A stretch of 42,607 nt of DNA from Elusimicrobiota bacterium (GTDB lineage: Bacteria > Elusimicrobiota > Elusimicrobia > UBA1565): assembly GCA_016218495.1 (NCBI GenBank), contig JACRDU010000094.1, positions 1 through 42,607 of the forward strand, given 5' to 3'. Below are positions 22,896 through 29,905 of the stretch, in pieces. The notes under the pieces were generated by a model. The model had not been told where the DNA came from and did no database searches. It saw only the letters and a list, made by a program, of their open reading frames with translations. Every line of letters starts with the position of its first letter. Position 1 is the first letter of the stretch. The position numbers and the translations under genes are program-made.

Positions 22896-24010
22896 GCGAC
22901 GACGCGGTCGAGGCGCTCTTCGAGTCCGACCCCTTCCCGCGGCGGCGCGGCGGGCGCTTCGTCGCCGCCCTGCGCGCCTGCGCGAGCCGCCAGGCCCGGC
23001 GCTTCCCGGCCATACGCGCGCTCTACGGACGGGAGGGATTCCGGCCCGACGCCCTGCGCTCCGAGAGCTCCGTCCTGGACATCCCCTTCCTCTATGTCTC
23101 GGTCTTCAAGGAGCGCGACCTCCCGCCCGCCCGGCCGTTCCGCCCGGCCCTGACCCTGACCTCGAGCGGGACGGGCGGGCAGAAGAGCCGCATCGTGCTC
23201 GACGCCGGGTCGCTCAGGCGCGTGAAGGCCTCCGCCGAGAGGGTTTACGCGGCGCTGGGCATGGTCGACAAGGGGACGGCCGCGAACTACCTTTGCATGA
23301 CCTACGACCCGCGCCAGGCCAGGGACCTCGGCACGGCCTTCACCGACGAGCTCCTCACCTCCTTCACGGCCCGGGCCAGAGTCCACTATGCCATACGCCG
23401 CCCCCCCGGAGGCGGCCCCTTCCGCTTCGACCTGGAGGCGACCCTGCGGGCCCTGCGCGAGATGGCCGCCACCGGCCTGCCGCTGCGCGTGCTGGGATTC
23501 CCCGCCCATGTCCTCTTCACCCTGCGCGCCTGGCGGGAGCGCGGCTGGCCCGACCTGCGCCTGGGGCGCGGGAGCTGGGTCATGACGGGAGGCGGCTGGA
23601 AGAGCCACGCCGGCGACGCCATCCCCAAGCCCGAGTTCCGCCGGCTGGTCTCCTCCTGGCTGGGGATTCCCGCCGGCAACATCCGTGACCTCTACGGGCT
23701 CGTCGAGCACGGCATACCCTATGTGGAATGCCGCCGGGGACGGATGCATGTCCCCGACTACGCGCGCGTCGTCGTGCGCGACCCGGTCACGCTGAGGCCG
23801 CTGCCCTATGGGCGCAAGGGGCTGCTCCACCTCATCACCCCGTACCTGTCGAGCTTCCCGTCCTTCTCCGTGCTGGCCTCGGACTGGGGCCTCAAGCGCC
23901 CGCGCTGCGCCTGCGGCCTCCCCGGCGAGACGCTCGAACTGCTCGGCAGGGCCGGGACCTCGCCCGCCAAAGGGTGCGCCATCACGGCCGCGGAGCTGCT
24001 CAAGCGATGA
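22892..24010 (+). CDS. LuxE-like acyl-protein synthetase
   Basis: ATP-dependent enzyme that activates a fatty acid as acyl-AMP and holds it as a thioester for reduction by LuxC. It has 372 residues, typical for LuxE. The adenylation motif is seen as LTSSGTGGQKSRIVLD. A mid-section WVMTGGGWKSHAG and DLYGLVEHG follow the family pattern. Near the C-terminus there is a Cys (Cys362, in AKGCAITAAELLKR) at the distance expected for the LuxE acyl-carrying cysteine. GTG 22892 overlaps the GNAT stop (GTGA), and the stop overlaps the next ATG (ATGA). No luciferase genes are in the window. Confidence 0.86.
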   Translation: MSDDAVEALFESDPFPRRRGGRFVAALRACASRQARRFPAIRALYGREGFRPDALRSESSVLDIPFLYVSVFKERDLPPARPFRPALTLTSSGTGGQKSRIVLDAGSLRRVKASAERVYAALGMVDKGTAANYLCMTYDPRQARDLGTAFTDELLTSFTARARVHYAIRRPPGGGPFRFDLEATLRALREMAATGLPLRVLGFPAHVLFTLRAWRERGWPDLRLGRGSWVMTGGGWKSHAGDAIPKPEFRRLVSSWLGIPAGNIRDLYGLVEHGIPYVECRRGRMHVPDYARVVVRDPVTLRPLPYGRKGLLHLITPYLSSFPSFSVLASDWGLKRPRCACGLPGETLELLGRAGTSPAKGCAITAAELLKR

Positions 24011-26535
24011 CCCGCGCATTCCTCTGGGGGAAGACGGCCCGCTGGGACGGGCTCAGCGCTTCGGGCGCCGAGCGCCTGTGCTCCGAAGCCCTCCGGCGCC
24101 GGGAGCGGGCCGCCGCAAGGGACTGCTGGACGACGATCTCCGTGCTCCACGAGACCGGCCGGCTCTGGGCGTCCCCCTCCTCCGCCTGGCGGCGCAGGGC
24201 CCAGGCCCTGATGCCGCGCGTCACGGGCTTCTCCCCGGCCATGGTGCGCTCCACGCTGGAGCTCATCCCGCGCATCCTCGAGCGCGGAGCGCTGACCGCC
24301 CGCCTGCGCGCCGAGCTCGGCCGCGAGGACGCGCTCGATTCCTGGCGCCTGGACCCCGACGGAGGAGCGGCTCTCAAGGCGCTGCCGCTGGGCGCCGTGC
24401 TCCATGTGGCGGCGGGGAACATCTTCCTCGGCTGCATCGATTCGGCGGTGATGAGCCTGCTGACCAACAACGCCACCGTCCTGCGCACCTCGTCGGCCGA
24501 CCCCGAGTTCCCCCTGCTCTTCGCCGAGAGCCTGCGCCGCGCCGACCGGCGCGGGGCGTTGGCCGGTACCCTCGCCGCGGTGTCGTGGCCCAGCGGCGAC
24601 GCGGCCGTGGAGTCCGTCTTCAAGCGCCGCCTGCAGGGCGTGGTGGTCTGGGGCGGGGAGAAGGCCGTGTCCGCCTACCGGGAGGACCTCGGCGCAGGCT
24701 GCCGCCTCGTCGCCTTCGGCCCCAAGCTCTCCTTCGCCGTGGTCAGCCGCGCCGGGCTGGAGCGCTGGGGCGTCGCCGAGGCCGCGCGGCGGGCCGCGCG
24801 CGACGTCGCCTGGTGGGACCAGGCCGCCTGCGCGTCCCCGCAGACCCTCTTCGTCGAGCACCCGCGCCCCGACGCCTTCCTCGACGCCCTGGCCCGCGAG
24901 CTGGCGCGCGCGGGGCGGACCCAGCCTCCGGGACGGCTGAGCCCGGACGCCGCCGCATCCGTCGTCGAAGAACGGCACCGGGCCCTGGCCGCCGAGCTGT
25001 GCGGCAAGGGACGCCTGCGCGCCGGGGACGGCTGGACCGTCGCGTGGCGCTCCGAGCCCGCGCTGCGCGCCTCCCCGCTCAACCGCTTCCTCCAGGTCTC
25101 GCCTTACCGGGACCTCCGCCATCTGCGCACCCTGGTCGAGCCGTCGCGCCCCTATCTCCAGACCGCGGGGCTGCTCGTCGCGCCGGAGGAGGCGGCGGCG
25201 TACGCCGACGCGCTGTCGGCGGCCGGGGCCGCGCGCACCCCGGAGCTGGGCGCCATGCTCGAGGCCGGCGGCAAGGAGCCCCACGACGGACGCTACCCTC
25301 TCGGGGAGCTGGTGCGCTGGGTGGCCGGCCCGGCCGCAGCCGCGGCCGACGGTCGCAAGGCCCTGGCCTCGCTGACCGCCCAGGCCCGCGCCGAATCCCC
25401 CTTCTACCGCCGCCGGCTGGCCCGGCCGACGGCGACCACGGACAAGGGCGACCTGCTGCGCCACTCCCCCCCCGCCTCGTCGGCCCTTCTGACCCGGGCG
25501 GGGGAGGGCGAAGGACGCCTGGTCCTGGCCAGCGGAGGCTCCACCGGAGCCCCGAAGTTCTCGCTGTACACGCAGCGCGAGTTCGAGGAGACCTGCCGCT
25601 GGCTGGCCTTCAGCCTGCGCCAGGCCGGCCTCGGACCGGGCGACACCGTGGCCAACCTCTTCGTCGCCGGGAACCTGTGGTCGTCTTTCCTGGCGGTCTC
25701 GGAGGCGGCCAAGGCCCTGGGCGTCACCCATCTGCCCATCGCCGGGACCTCGGACCCGGCCTTCGCCCTGGACGCGCTGCGCCGCTTCAAGGCGGACGCC
25801 GTCATAGGCCTGCCGTCCAGCCTGGCCGCGCTGGCCGAGCGGCCCGAGGCGCGGGGCCTCACGGTGCGCAAGGTCTTCTACGGCGGAGAGCATGCCACGG
25901 AGGGGGTCTGCCGCCTGCTGCGCCTGCGCCTGGGCGCGCGCCTCATCCGCTCGGCCGGCTACGCCAGCGTCGACGCCGGCCTCATCGGCTTCCAATGCCC
26001 GCGCTGTCCGGGCAGCGTCCATCACGCCGCCGAGGGCCTGCAGAAGGTGGAAATCGTCGGCGGGGAGGTCGTGGCGACCAACCTCGTCAGGCGCCTGATG
26101 CCCGTCATCCGCTACCGGACCGGGGACCGGGGCCGCTGGGTAGGCGCTCCCTGCCCCTGCGGCCATCCCTCGCCCCTCTTCGAGCTCCTGGGCCGCGTGG
26201 ACGACCGCGTGAACGTCGGCGGCGCCCACCTCGACGCCGGCGACGCCGCGCGGGCGGTGGCCTCGGTGGCGGGGCTGAGCCCCTTCTTCCAGCTGCGCAT
26301 CGACGCGGCCGGAGGGAAGGACACCCTGCTGCTGCGCGCCGAAAGGCGCTCGGGGGCCCGGGCCGGGCTGGAGGAGCGCCTGGCGGCCGCATTGCTCGGA
26401 CACTCCGAGGAGCTCCGCGACGCCGTAGCGCGCGGCTGGCTGAGGGCCCCCGCCGTCGAAATCCTCCCCCCAGGCGGCCTCCCCCGCCTGCCGCGCACCG
26501 GCAAGGTCCGCCGCGTCGTGGATTTGCGCGCCTAG
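24007..26535 (+). CDS. Fusion: LuxC-like acyl reductase plus PaaK/LuxE-like adenylating domain
   Basis: An 842-residue two-domain protein. The N-terminal half (about 1-440) is LuxC-like: GAVLHVAAGNIFLGCIDSAVMSLL (nucleotide-binding region) and WWDQAACASPQTLFVE with the likely catalytic Cys275; LuxC reduces LuxE-bound acyl groups to aldehydes with NADPH. The C-terminal half (about 470-842) is an acyl-adenylating domain of the phenylacetate-CoA ligase type, with LASGGSTGAPKFSLY, IRYRTGDRGRWVGAPCPCG, ELLGRVDDRVNVGG and a C-terminal TGKVRRVVDLRA. A fusion of these two is unusual. ATG 24007 overlaps the LuxE stop. A degenerate copy of this gene's last codons is found at 28293-28337. Confidence 0.88.
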   Translation: MTRAFLWGKTARWDGLSASGAERLCSEALRRRERAAARDCWTTISVLHETGRLWASPSSAWRRRAQALMPRVTGFSPAMVRSTLELIPRILERGALTARLRAELGREDALDSWRLDPDGGAALKALPLGAVLHVAAGNIFLGCIDSAVMSLLTNNATVLRTSSADPEFPLLFAESLRRADRRGALAGTLAAVSWPSGDAAVESVFKRRLQGVVVWGGEKAVSAYREDLGAGCRLVAFGPKLSFAVVSRAGLERWGVAEAARRAARDVAWWDQAACASPQTLFVEHPRPDAFLDALARELARAGRTQPPGRLSPDAAASVVEERHRALAAELCGKGRLRAGDGWTVAWRSEPALRASPLNRFLQVSPYRDLRHLRTLVEPSRPYLQTAGLLVAPEEAAAYADALSAAGAARTPELGAMLEAGGKEPHDGRYPLGELVRWVAGPAAAAADGRKALASLTAQARAESPFYRRRLARPTATTDKGDLLRHSPPASSALLTRAGEGEGRLVLASGGSTGAPKFSLYTQREFEETCRWLAFSLRQAGLGPGDTVANLFVAGNLWSSFLAVSEAAKALGVTHLPIAGTSDPAFALDALRRFKADAVIGLPSSLAALAERPEARGLTVRKVFYGGEHATEGVCRLLRLRLGARLIRSAGYASVDAGLIGFQCPRCPGSVHHAAEGLQKVEIVGGEVVATNLVRRLMPVIRYRTGDRGRWVGAPCPCGHPSPLFELLGRVDDRVNVGGAHLDAGDAARAVASVAGLSPFFQLRIDAAGGKDTLLLRAERRSGARAGLEERLAAALLGHSEELRDAVARGWLRAPAVEILPPGGLPRLPRTGKVRRVVDLRA

Positions 26536-26546
26536 CGCCAGCCTCG
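26502..26546 (+). repeat. Direct repeat, copy 1 (3' end of LuxC-PaaK gene)
   Basis: This segment spans the last codons and the stop of the fusion gene. It recurs at 28304-28348 with an offset of 1802 bp and most positions identical, including the stop and about 10 bp beyond it. Confidence 0.8.
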
Positions 26547-26729
26547 GTCCCGATTCAATTCGATACCAGCGCCCGTTGTCGGCAAGGGACGTGCGGGTGA
26601 CCCCATTGTAGTTGACTTTCGGAGAGTAAGGGTCTACCTTAGTCTGGAAGCGAGGGCCATTGAGAATCGGATTGAAAGGCAAGCCAGTCAAAGTCCGCCA
26701 CGGCCCCAGTCTTCGGCCGGCCTAATCGT

Positions 26730-26735
26730 TATAAT
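26730..26735 (+). promoter_or_regulatory. -10 hexamer TATAAT upstream of the small ORF and hydrolase
   Basis: A perfect TATAAT in the 26536-26761 gap, 26 bp before the small ORF at 26762. A second TATAAT (26838-26843) overlaps the small ORF's stop, 9 nt before the hydrolase ATG; either or both may be used. Confidence 0.45.
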
Positions 26736-26761
26736 CCGATGCGAACGCGGGGAATGGGGGT

Positions 26762-26842
26762 ATGGCGGATATCGACCCCGAGATTTCCGAGAAGCTCGAC
26801 GCCATCGTCGAGGCGGCAAAGAGGGCCAACCCTGCCGTATAA
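26762..26842 (+). CDS. Small ORF, 26 aa
   Basis: Reads MADIDPEISEKLDAIVEAAK and six more residues, ending in Val then TAA. A purine-rich GGGGAATGGGGG precedes the ATG. The composition (acidic, helical) looks like coding sequence. It ends 10 bp before the (p)ppGpp hydrolase gene and could be a leader peptide, a small protein or a truncated remnant. No family was recognised. Confidence 0.4.
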   Translation: MADIDPEISEKLDAIVEAAKRANPAV

Positions 26843-26852
26843 TGGAGAAGCG

Positions 26853-27575
26853 ATGAAGAACCCCCCCCTGCCCCCGCGCCTCACCAAAGAGTTCAGCGAC
26901 GCGTTCGAATACGCTTGGGCCGCCCACGGCAGAGACGCGCGCAAGGGGACCAGTATTCCCTACCTGAGCCATCCGATGGCCGTCGCCTCCCTCGTGTTGG
27001 AGTATGGCGGCAGCGAGATCCAGGCCATCGCCGCCCTGCTCCACGATACCGTCGAGGATTGCGAGGTCCCCCTTGAGGCGCTCGAACGAAGGTTCGGGAA
27101 AGCCGTGGCGCGCATCGTCGCCGACTGCACCGACTCGCAGACGACACCGAAGCCGCCATGGAAGGACCGCAAGCTGAAATACATCGCCCATGCGCGCAAG
27201 AAATCCCGGCCGGAGTCCCTGCTGGTCTCCGCCGCCGACAAGCTGCACAACGCCCGCGCCATCGTGCGCGATATCGGGCGCCATGGACCATCCGTCTGGA
27301 AACGCTTCAACGCGCTCCCGGACCAGATTGTGTGGTACTACCAGGAGCTGACGCAGGTTTTTCGTGAGCGGTCCAAGGAAGCGCGCCCCCCGCTCAAGCT
27401 CCTCGTCCCCGATCTGGACTCCGTGGTCCGTGAACTTGCGGCTCTCGCGACTCCGGAGGTGTGCCGCGCAGCTCTCCGAAGAAAATGCAAGGCCAGCGGC
27501 GACGAGTTCGCGCGCGTCCTCACCAAACGAGGCTTTCAAGTCCCGGGCCCCGACGAGCCCGAAGTGTCGAGATAA
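26853..27575 (+). CDS. Stand-alone HD-domain (p)ppGpp hydrolase-like protein
   Basis: 240 residues matching the hydrolase half of RelA/SpoT: GTSIPYLSHPMAVASLVLEYGG, AIAALLHDTVEDCEVPLEAL (HD motif plus ED), and LLVSAADKLHNARAIV. No synthetase, TGS or ACT domain follows, so it is a small alarmone hydrolase type (Mesh1-like) that would degrade (p)ppGpp or a related nucleotide. ATG 26853 has GGAG 7 nt upstream. The C-terminal 60 residues are not recognised. It lies in a locally less GC-rich stretch bounded by copies of the PaaK tail, so it may be an acquired gene. Confidence 0.85.
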   Translation: MKNPPLPPRLTKEFSDAFEYAWAAHGRDARKGTSIPYLSHPMAVASLVLEYGGSEIQAIAALLHDTVEDCEVPLEALERRFGKAVARIVADCTDSQTTPKPPWKDRKLKYIAHARKKSRPESLLVSAADKLHNARAIVRDIGRHGPSVWKRFNALPDQIVWYYQELTQVFRERSKEARPPLKLLVPDLDSVVRELAALATPEVCRAALRRKCKASGDEFARVLTKRGFQVPGPDEPEVSR

Positions 27576-27583
27576 AATGAGTC

Positions 27584-27622
27584 GTTGAAATGGCGGAAAA
27601 GGGACTGCGAGCTCATTTCAAC
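27584..27622 (+). terminator. Hairpin after the hydrolase gene
   Basis: GTTGAAATG and CATTTCAAC form a 9-bp stem with a 21-nt loop, 8 bp after the stop at 27575. A second GC hairpin (GCGGGG / CCCCGC, about 27626-27642) follows. There is no T run; confidence is moderate. Confidence 0.45.
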
Positions 27623-27692
27623 TCCCGCGGGGGGTGACCCCGCCTAAACAGCTCCGCGGCTCGGATGATACCGCGGCGTGCATTCCGCCGAC

Positions 27693-28028
27693 TCATCCGC
27701 TATATGCCGAAAATTCCGTGGGGATCCCACTTTCCCGGAGAAGCTTCTCTAGATCGCCCGAACGCGGACCGGACCAGTTTTTCCCCAAGAGGTCGAGCAG
27801 GTCGTCTCCCGCCGCTCCGCCGAGGAGGAGCATCAGCCGATGTAAATCCTTCTTGCGAATAGTCTGGTGCCACTCATATTCGCCGTCGGGGCTGACCGGC
27901 GCCGTGCCGGGACCGAGATCCTGGCCATCGATATGGAGGTCGCCTTCATCGTCAAGGTACGCCCACAAGTGGCGCGAGTCCGAGCCGTCCCGCTCTTCGC
28001 GCAATACGACTTTTCTTAGTTGAGCCAC
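27693..28028 (-). CDS. Conserved hypothetical protein, 111 aa
   Basis: A small acidic protein with a pattern I recall from unnamed proteins in several phyla: KVVLREERDG near the start, then DGDLHIDGQDLGPG, GEYEWHQTIRKKDLHRL, and a C-terminal LRESGIPTEFSAYSG. No domain name is known to me. GTG 28028 has AGAGGAGG 7 nt upstream, which decides the start although the frame is open far upstream. It faces the hydrolase gene and is backed by the riboswitch region. Its occurrence in diverse phyla would fit horizontal spread, but that is from memory. Confidence 0.75.
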   Translation of the reverse strand: MAQLRKVVLREERDGSDSRHLWAYLDDEGDLHIDGQDLGPGTAPVSPDGEYEWHQTIRKKDLHRLMLLLGGAAGDDLLDLLGKNWSGPRSGDLEKLLRESGIPTEFSAYSG

Positions 28029-28116
28029 TATCGTCCTCCTCTGAGATGAACCTTGGATTCGCGCTTTCCCATTTAAGCCAGTATTCCCCGAAGGCTTCTT
28101 CCCGTCAAGCCGTCGG

Positions 28117-28285
28117 CGCTCCCGGTTAAAGCTGGGGTGTCGCGATAACGGCAAAGTCGGGGCAACCCGCCGGCGCAAAGCTTCGGGCCCCTCTGGGGCG
28201 GCTGGGCTGCCGAAGACGACGTCGGGGCGGGCGACCGCCCATCGGCAGCCCATGCTATACACCTCCTGGCACCGAATCGCCGCCG
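28117..28285 (+). repeat. Direct repeat, copy 1 (riboswitch and gene start)
   Basis: Matches 29737-29905 at a constant offset of 1620 bp. In the 120 bp from 28141 I count six differences. The block covers the GEMM aptamer, the expression platform and about 30 bp of the FlgO/CsgG-like coding start. Confidence 0.9.
28138..28252 (+). ncRNA. c-di-GMP-I (GEMM) riboswitch, copy 1, upstream of a pseudogene
   Basis: GEMM-I hallmarks in order: GGCAAA (28151), a hairpin with GNRA loop (CGGG-GCAA-CCCG), CGCAAAGC (28175-28182), a CTTCGG / CCGAAG closing helix (28182-28187 with 28211-28216) and GGCTGGGCTGCCGAAG at the 3' side. An expression platform follows: a GGGCGG-GCGA-CCGCCC hairpin (28226-28241) and TCGGCAGCCC (28243-28252). 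The last is an exact complement of aptamer bases 28205-28214 and touches the ATG at 28253. Its gene is truncated, so this copy probably no longer controls anything. Confidence 0.82.
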
Positions 28286-28337
28286 CCAAGCCGCAAGGAA
28301 GGCGAGGTTCGCCGCGTCTTGGACATGCGCGCCTAGC
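28253..28337 (+). pseudogene. Chimeric remnant: FlgO-like gene start joined to PaaK gene end
   Basis: 28253-28287 matches the first codons of the gene at 29873 (ATGCTAT, then CGAATCGCCGCCGCC). From 28293, in another frame, the sequence reads RKEGEVRRVLDMRA and stop, matching the end of the LuxC-PaaK protein (TGKVRRVVDLRA). The junction thus fuses the beginning of one gene to the end of another. A tandem duplication endpoint explains it. Confidence 0.75.
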
Positions 28338-28348
28338 GCCCGCCTCAC
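28304..28348 (+). repeat. Direct repeat, copy 2 (PaaK gene tail)
   Basis: Second copy of 26502-26546. It includes the stop codon at 28335-28337 and the first bases after it, so it is derived from the DNA, not only the protein, of the fusion gene or a paralogue. Confidence 0.8.
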
Positions 28349-28396
28349 GGCGTTTAGGCGCGATTTGACTAACTAACGGCTTGCCATATAAAAGTC

Positions 28397-28425
28397 TTGA
28401 CTTTTAGATGGGATGCCATTAGAAT
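28397..28425 (+). promoter_or_regulatory. Promoter of the DUF4143 ATPase gene
   Basis: TTGACT (28397-28402), a 17-bp spacer and TAGAAT (28420-28425). The ATG is 6 nt further on, so transcription starting 7 nt after the -10 would begin on the A of the ATG. This is the clearest leaderless promoter in the window. Confidence 0.8.
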
Positions 28426-28431
28426 ATCAAT

Positions 28432-29664
28432 ATGCGGCGGAGCCTCGAAGGCCTGCTCGAAACTGAGCATTTCGGCACCGCCCCGCCGAAGATGGCCTTC
28501 CTGGTCGGGCCGCGGCAGGCCGGCAAGACCACCCTTGCCAAGGCGCTCCAAGAAAGGCGGGGGAGCGCCGGTCTGTATCGGAACTGGGACGACCTGGCCT
28601 TCCGCCGGGAACTCGCCGGCGCGCCCTACGCCTTCCTCGACGCGTTCCGGCCGTCCGGCGCACGCCGGCCGTTGGCCGTCCTCGACGAAGTCCATAAATT
28701 CCCGCGTTGGAAGACCTACCTCAAGGGCCTCTGGGACACGCGCCAGGACGCCGTCGACGTCCTGGTCACGGGCAGCGGGCGCCTGGACATCTACCAGCGG
28801 GGCGGGGACAGTCTGCTGGGGCGCTACCACCAGTATCGCCTCCATCCGCTCTCGGTCTCGGAGGCAGTGGGGGTCGCGTTCCATCCGGACCGGGACGACC
28901 CCGAAAAAGTCCTCGCCCGGCTCCTGCGGCCTCCGCCCCCTGCTGCCGGAGCGGCGGAGGCCTTCGCGACGCTCCTGCGGTTCGGCGGGTTCCCGGAGTC
29001 GTTCCTCGCTCAGAGCGAACGGCGCCACCGCCTATGGCTGCGCGAGCGCCGGGAGCGCCTGACGCGCGAGGACCTCCGGGACCTATCGCGCATCCAGATG
29101 CTCTCGTCGGTCGAGCAGATGGTCGAACTGATGCTGCCCCGGGTCGGCTCGCTCTTCTCGCTCAACAACCTCCGCCAGGAGCTGGGGGTCTCGCTGGACT
29201 CGGTCCGGACCTGGGTAGCCCAGCTCGAGCGCCTCTACTTCTGCTGGCGCCTGCGGCCCTTCGCCGGGCGCCTGGCGCGGGCGCTCTCGCGCGAGCCCAA
29301 GGTCTATCTCTACGACTGGTCAGAGCTCCCGGAGCAGGGCGCCCGCTTCGAGAACATGGTCGCTTCGGCCCTCTTGCGCTGGTGCCATTTCGCCGAGGAT
29401 TGGGGCCAGGAGCCGGTCTCGGTCCACTTCGTGCGCGACAAGGAGAAGCGCGAGGTGGATTTCCTGGTGGCGGTCAAGGGTCGGCCGCGGCTCCTCGTCG
29501 AAGCGAAGGTCTCCGACACGGCGCCGGGAGCGGCGTTGCGGCGTTTCTCTGAGAAGCTCGGCGGGGTCCCCAGCATCGTCGTGGTCGCCCGGCTCGAGCG
29601 GCCGGGGACGGCCGCCGGGGTCCCGGTGGTGCCGGCGGCGTGGTTCTTGGCGCAGATGCCATAA
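28432..29664 (+). CDS. AAA+ ATPase with DUF4143 C-terminal domain
   Basis: 410-residue member of a common, poorly understood ATPase family. Walker A is GPRQAGKTTLAK (about residue 25), Walker B LAVLDEVHKF, then DVLVTGSGRLDIY as sensor. The C-terminal part has the DUF4143 pattern, including VHFVRDKEKREVDFLV and PRLLVEAK, which resembles a PD-(D/E)XK nuclease core. Start ATG 28432 agrees with the promoter. It lies alone between two copies of the riboswitch block and is probably a later insertion; such genes are often horizontally transferred. The function is unknown; links to toxin or defence loci have been suggested for relatives. Confidence 0.9.
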   Translation: MRRSLEGLLETEHFGTAPPKMAFLVGPRQAGKTTLAKALQERRGSAGLYRNWDDLAFRRELAGAPYAFLDAFRPSGARRPLAVLDEVHKFPRWKTYLKGLWDTRQDAVDVLVTGSGRLDIYQRGGDSLLGRYHQYRLHPLSVSEAVGVAFHPDRDDPEKVLARLLRPPPPAAGAAEAFATLLRFGGFPESFLAQSERRHRLWLRERRERLTREDLRDLSRIQMLSSVEQMVELMLPRVGSLFSLNNLRQELGVSLDSVRTWVAQLERLYFCWRLRPFAGRLARALSREPKVYLYDWSELPEQGARFENMVASALLRWCHFAEDWGQEPVSVHFVRDKEKREVDFLVAVKGRPRLLVEAKVSDTAPGAALRRFSEKLGGVPSIVVVARLERPGTAAGVPVVPAAWFLAQMP

Positions 29665-29710
29665 GGACGCCTTCGCCCCCACCCTGGGTAACAACCGCGT
29701 TACGCGCCGT

Positions 29711-29724
29711 TTCACGCGCGTGAA
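29711..29724. repeat. Perfect 14-bp palindrome upstream of riboswitch copy 2
   Basis: TTCACGCGCGTGAA is fully self-complementary and lies about 35 bp before the riboswitch. It could be a regulator operator. The rest of 29665-29730 holds a small GTAAC / GTTAC hairpin and no gene. Confidence 0.45.
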
Positions 29725-29736
29725 TTGCGTCCGCGG

Positions 29737-29905
29737 CGCTTCCCGGTCAAAGCTGTGGTGTCGCGAAAACGGCAAAGTCGGGGCAACCCGGCGGCGCAAA
29801 GCTTCGGGCCCCTCTGGGGCGGCTGGGCTGCCGAAGACGACGCAGGGGCGGGAGACCGCCCATCGGCAGCCCATGCTATTCATCTCGAGGAACCGAATCG
29901 CCGCC
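29737..29905 (+). repeat. Direct repeat, copy 2 (riboswitch and gene start)
   Basis: Partner of 28117-28285. This copy is attached to an intact gene. Confidence 0.9.
29758..29872 (+). ncRNA. c-di-GMP-I (GEMM) riboswitch controlling the FlgO/CsgG-like gene
   Basis: Same architecture as the copy 1620 bp upstream. Aptamer signatures are GGCAAA (29771), CGCAAAGC (29795) and CTGGGCTGCCGAAG (to 29836). The platform hairpin has loop GAGA where copy 1 has GCGA, so the GNRA class is kept. TCGGCAGCCC (29863-29872) abuts the ATG and complements aptamer bases 29825-29834. Ligand binding would hold that strand in the aptamer and free the start region, which suggests a translational ON switch. The base I align with Vc2 G20 is G, favouring c-di-GMP over cGAMP. 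Confidence 0.85.

Noticed and set aside
23806-26691. A 961-codon open frame antisense to the LuxE/LuxC-PaaK genes
   Set aside because: It is a by-product of GC-rich codon use in the sense genes. The part beyond the gene (about 26550-26690, minus) reads like a protein (for example KVDPYSPKVNYNGVTRTSL), so a decayed gene fragment is possible, but it has no start, no ribosome site and no recognised family.
28138-28252. GEMM copies as 3',3'-cGAMP-selective variants
   Set aside because: The base aligned to Vc2 G20 appears to be G in both copies; the alignment was done by eye, so this is only a preference.
28349-29736. Insertion sequence or integron bringing in the DUF4143 ATPase
   Set aside because: No transposase or integrase gene, no terminal inverted repeats; only the duplicated riboswitch block flanks it.
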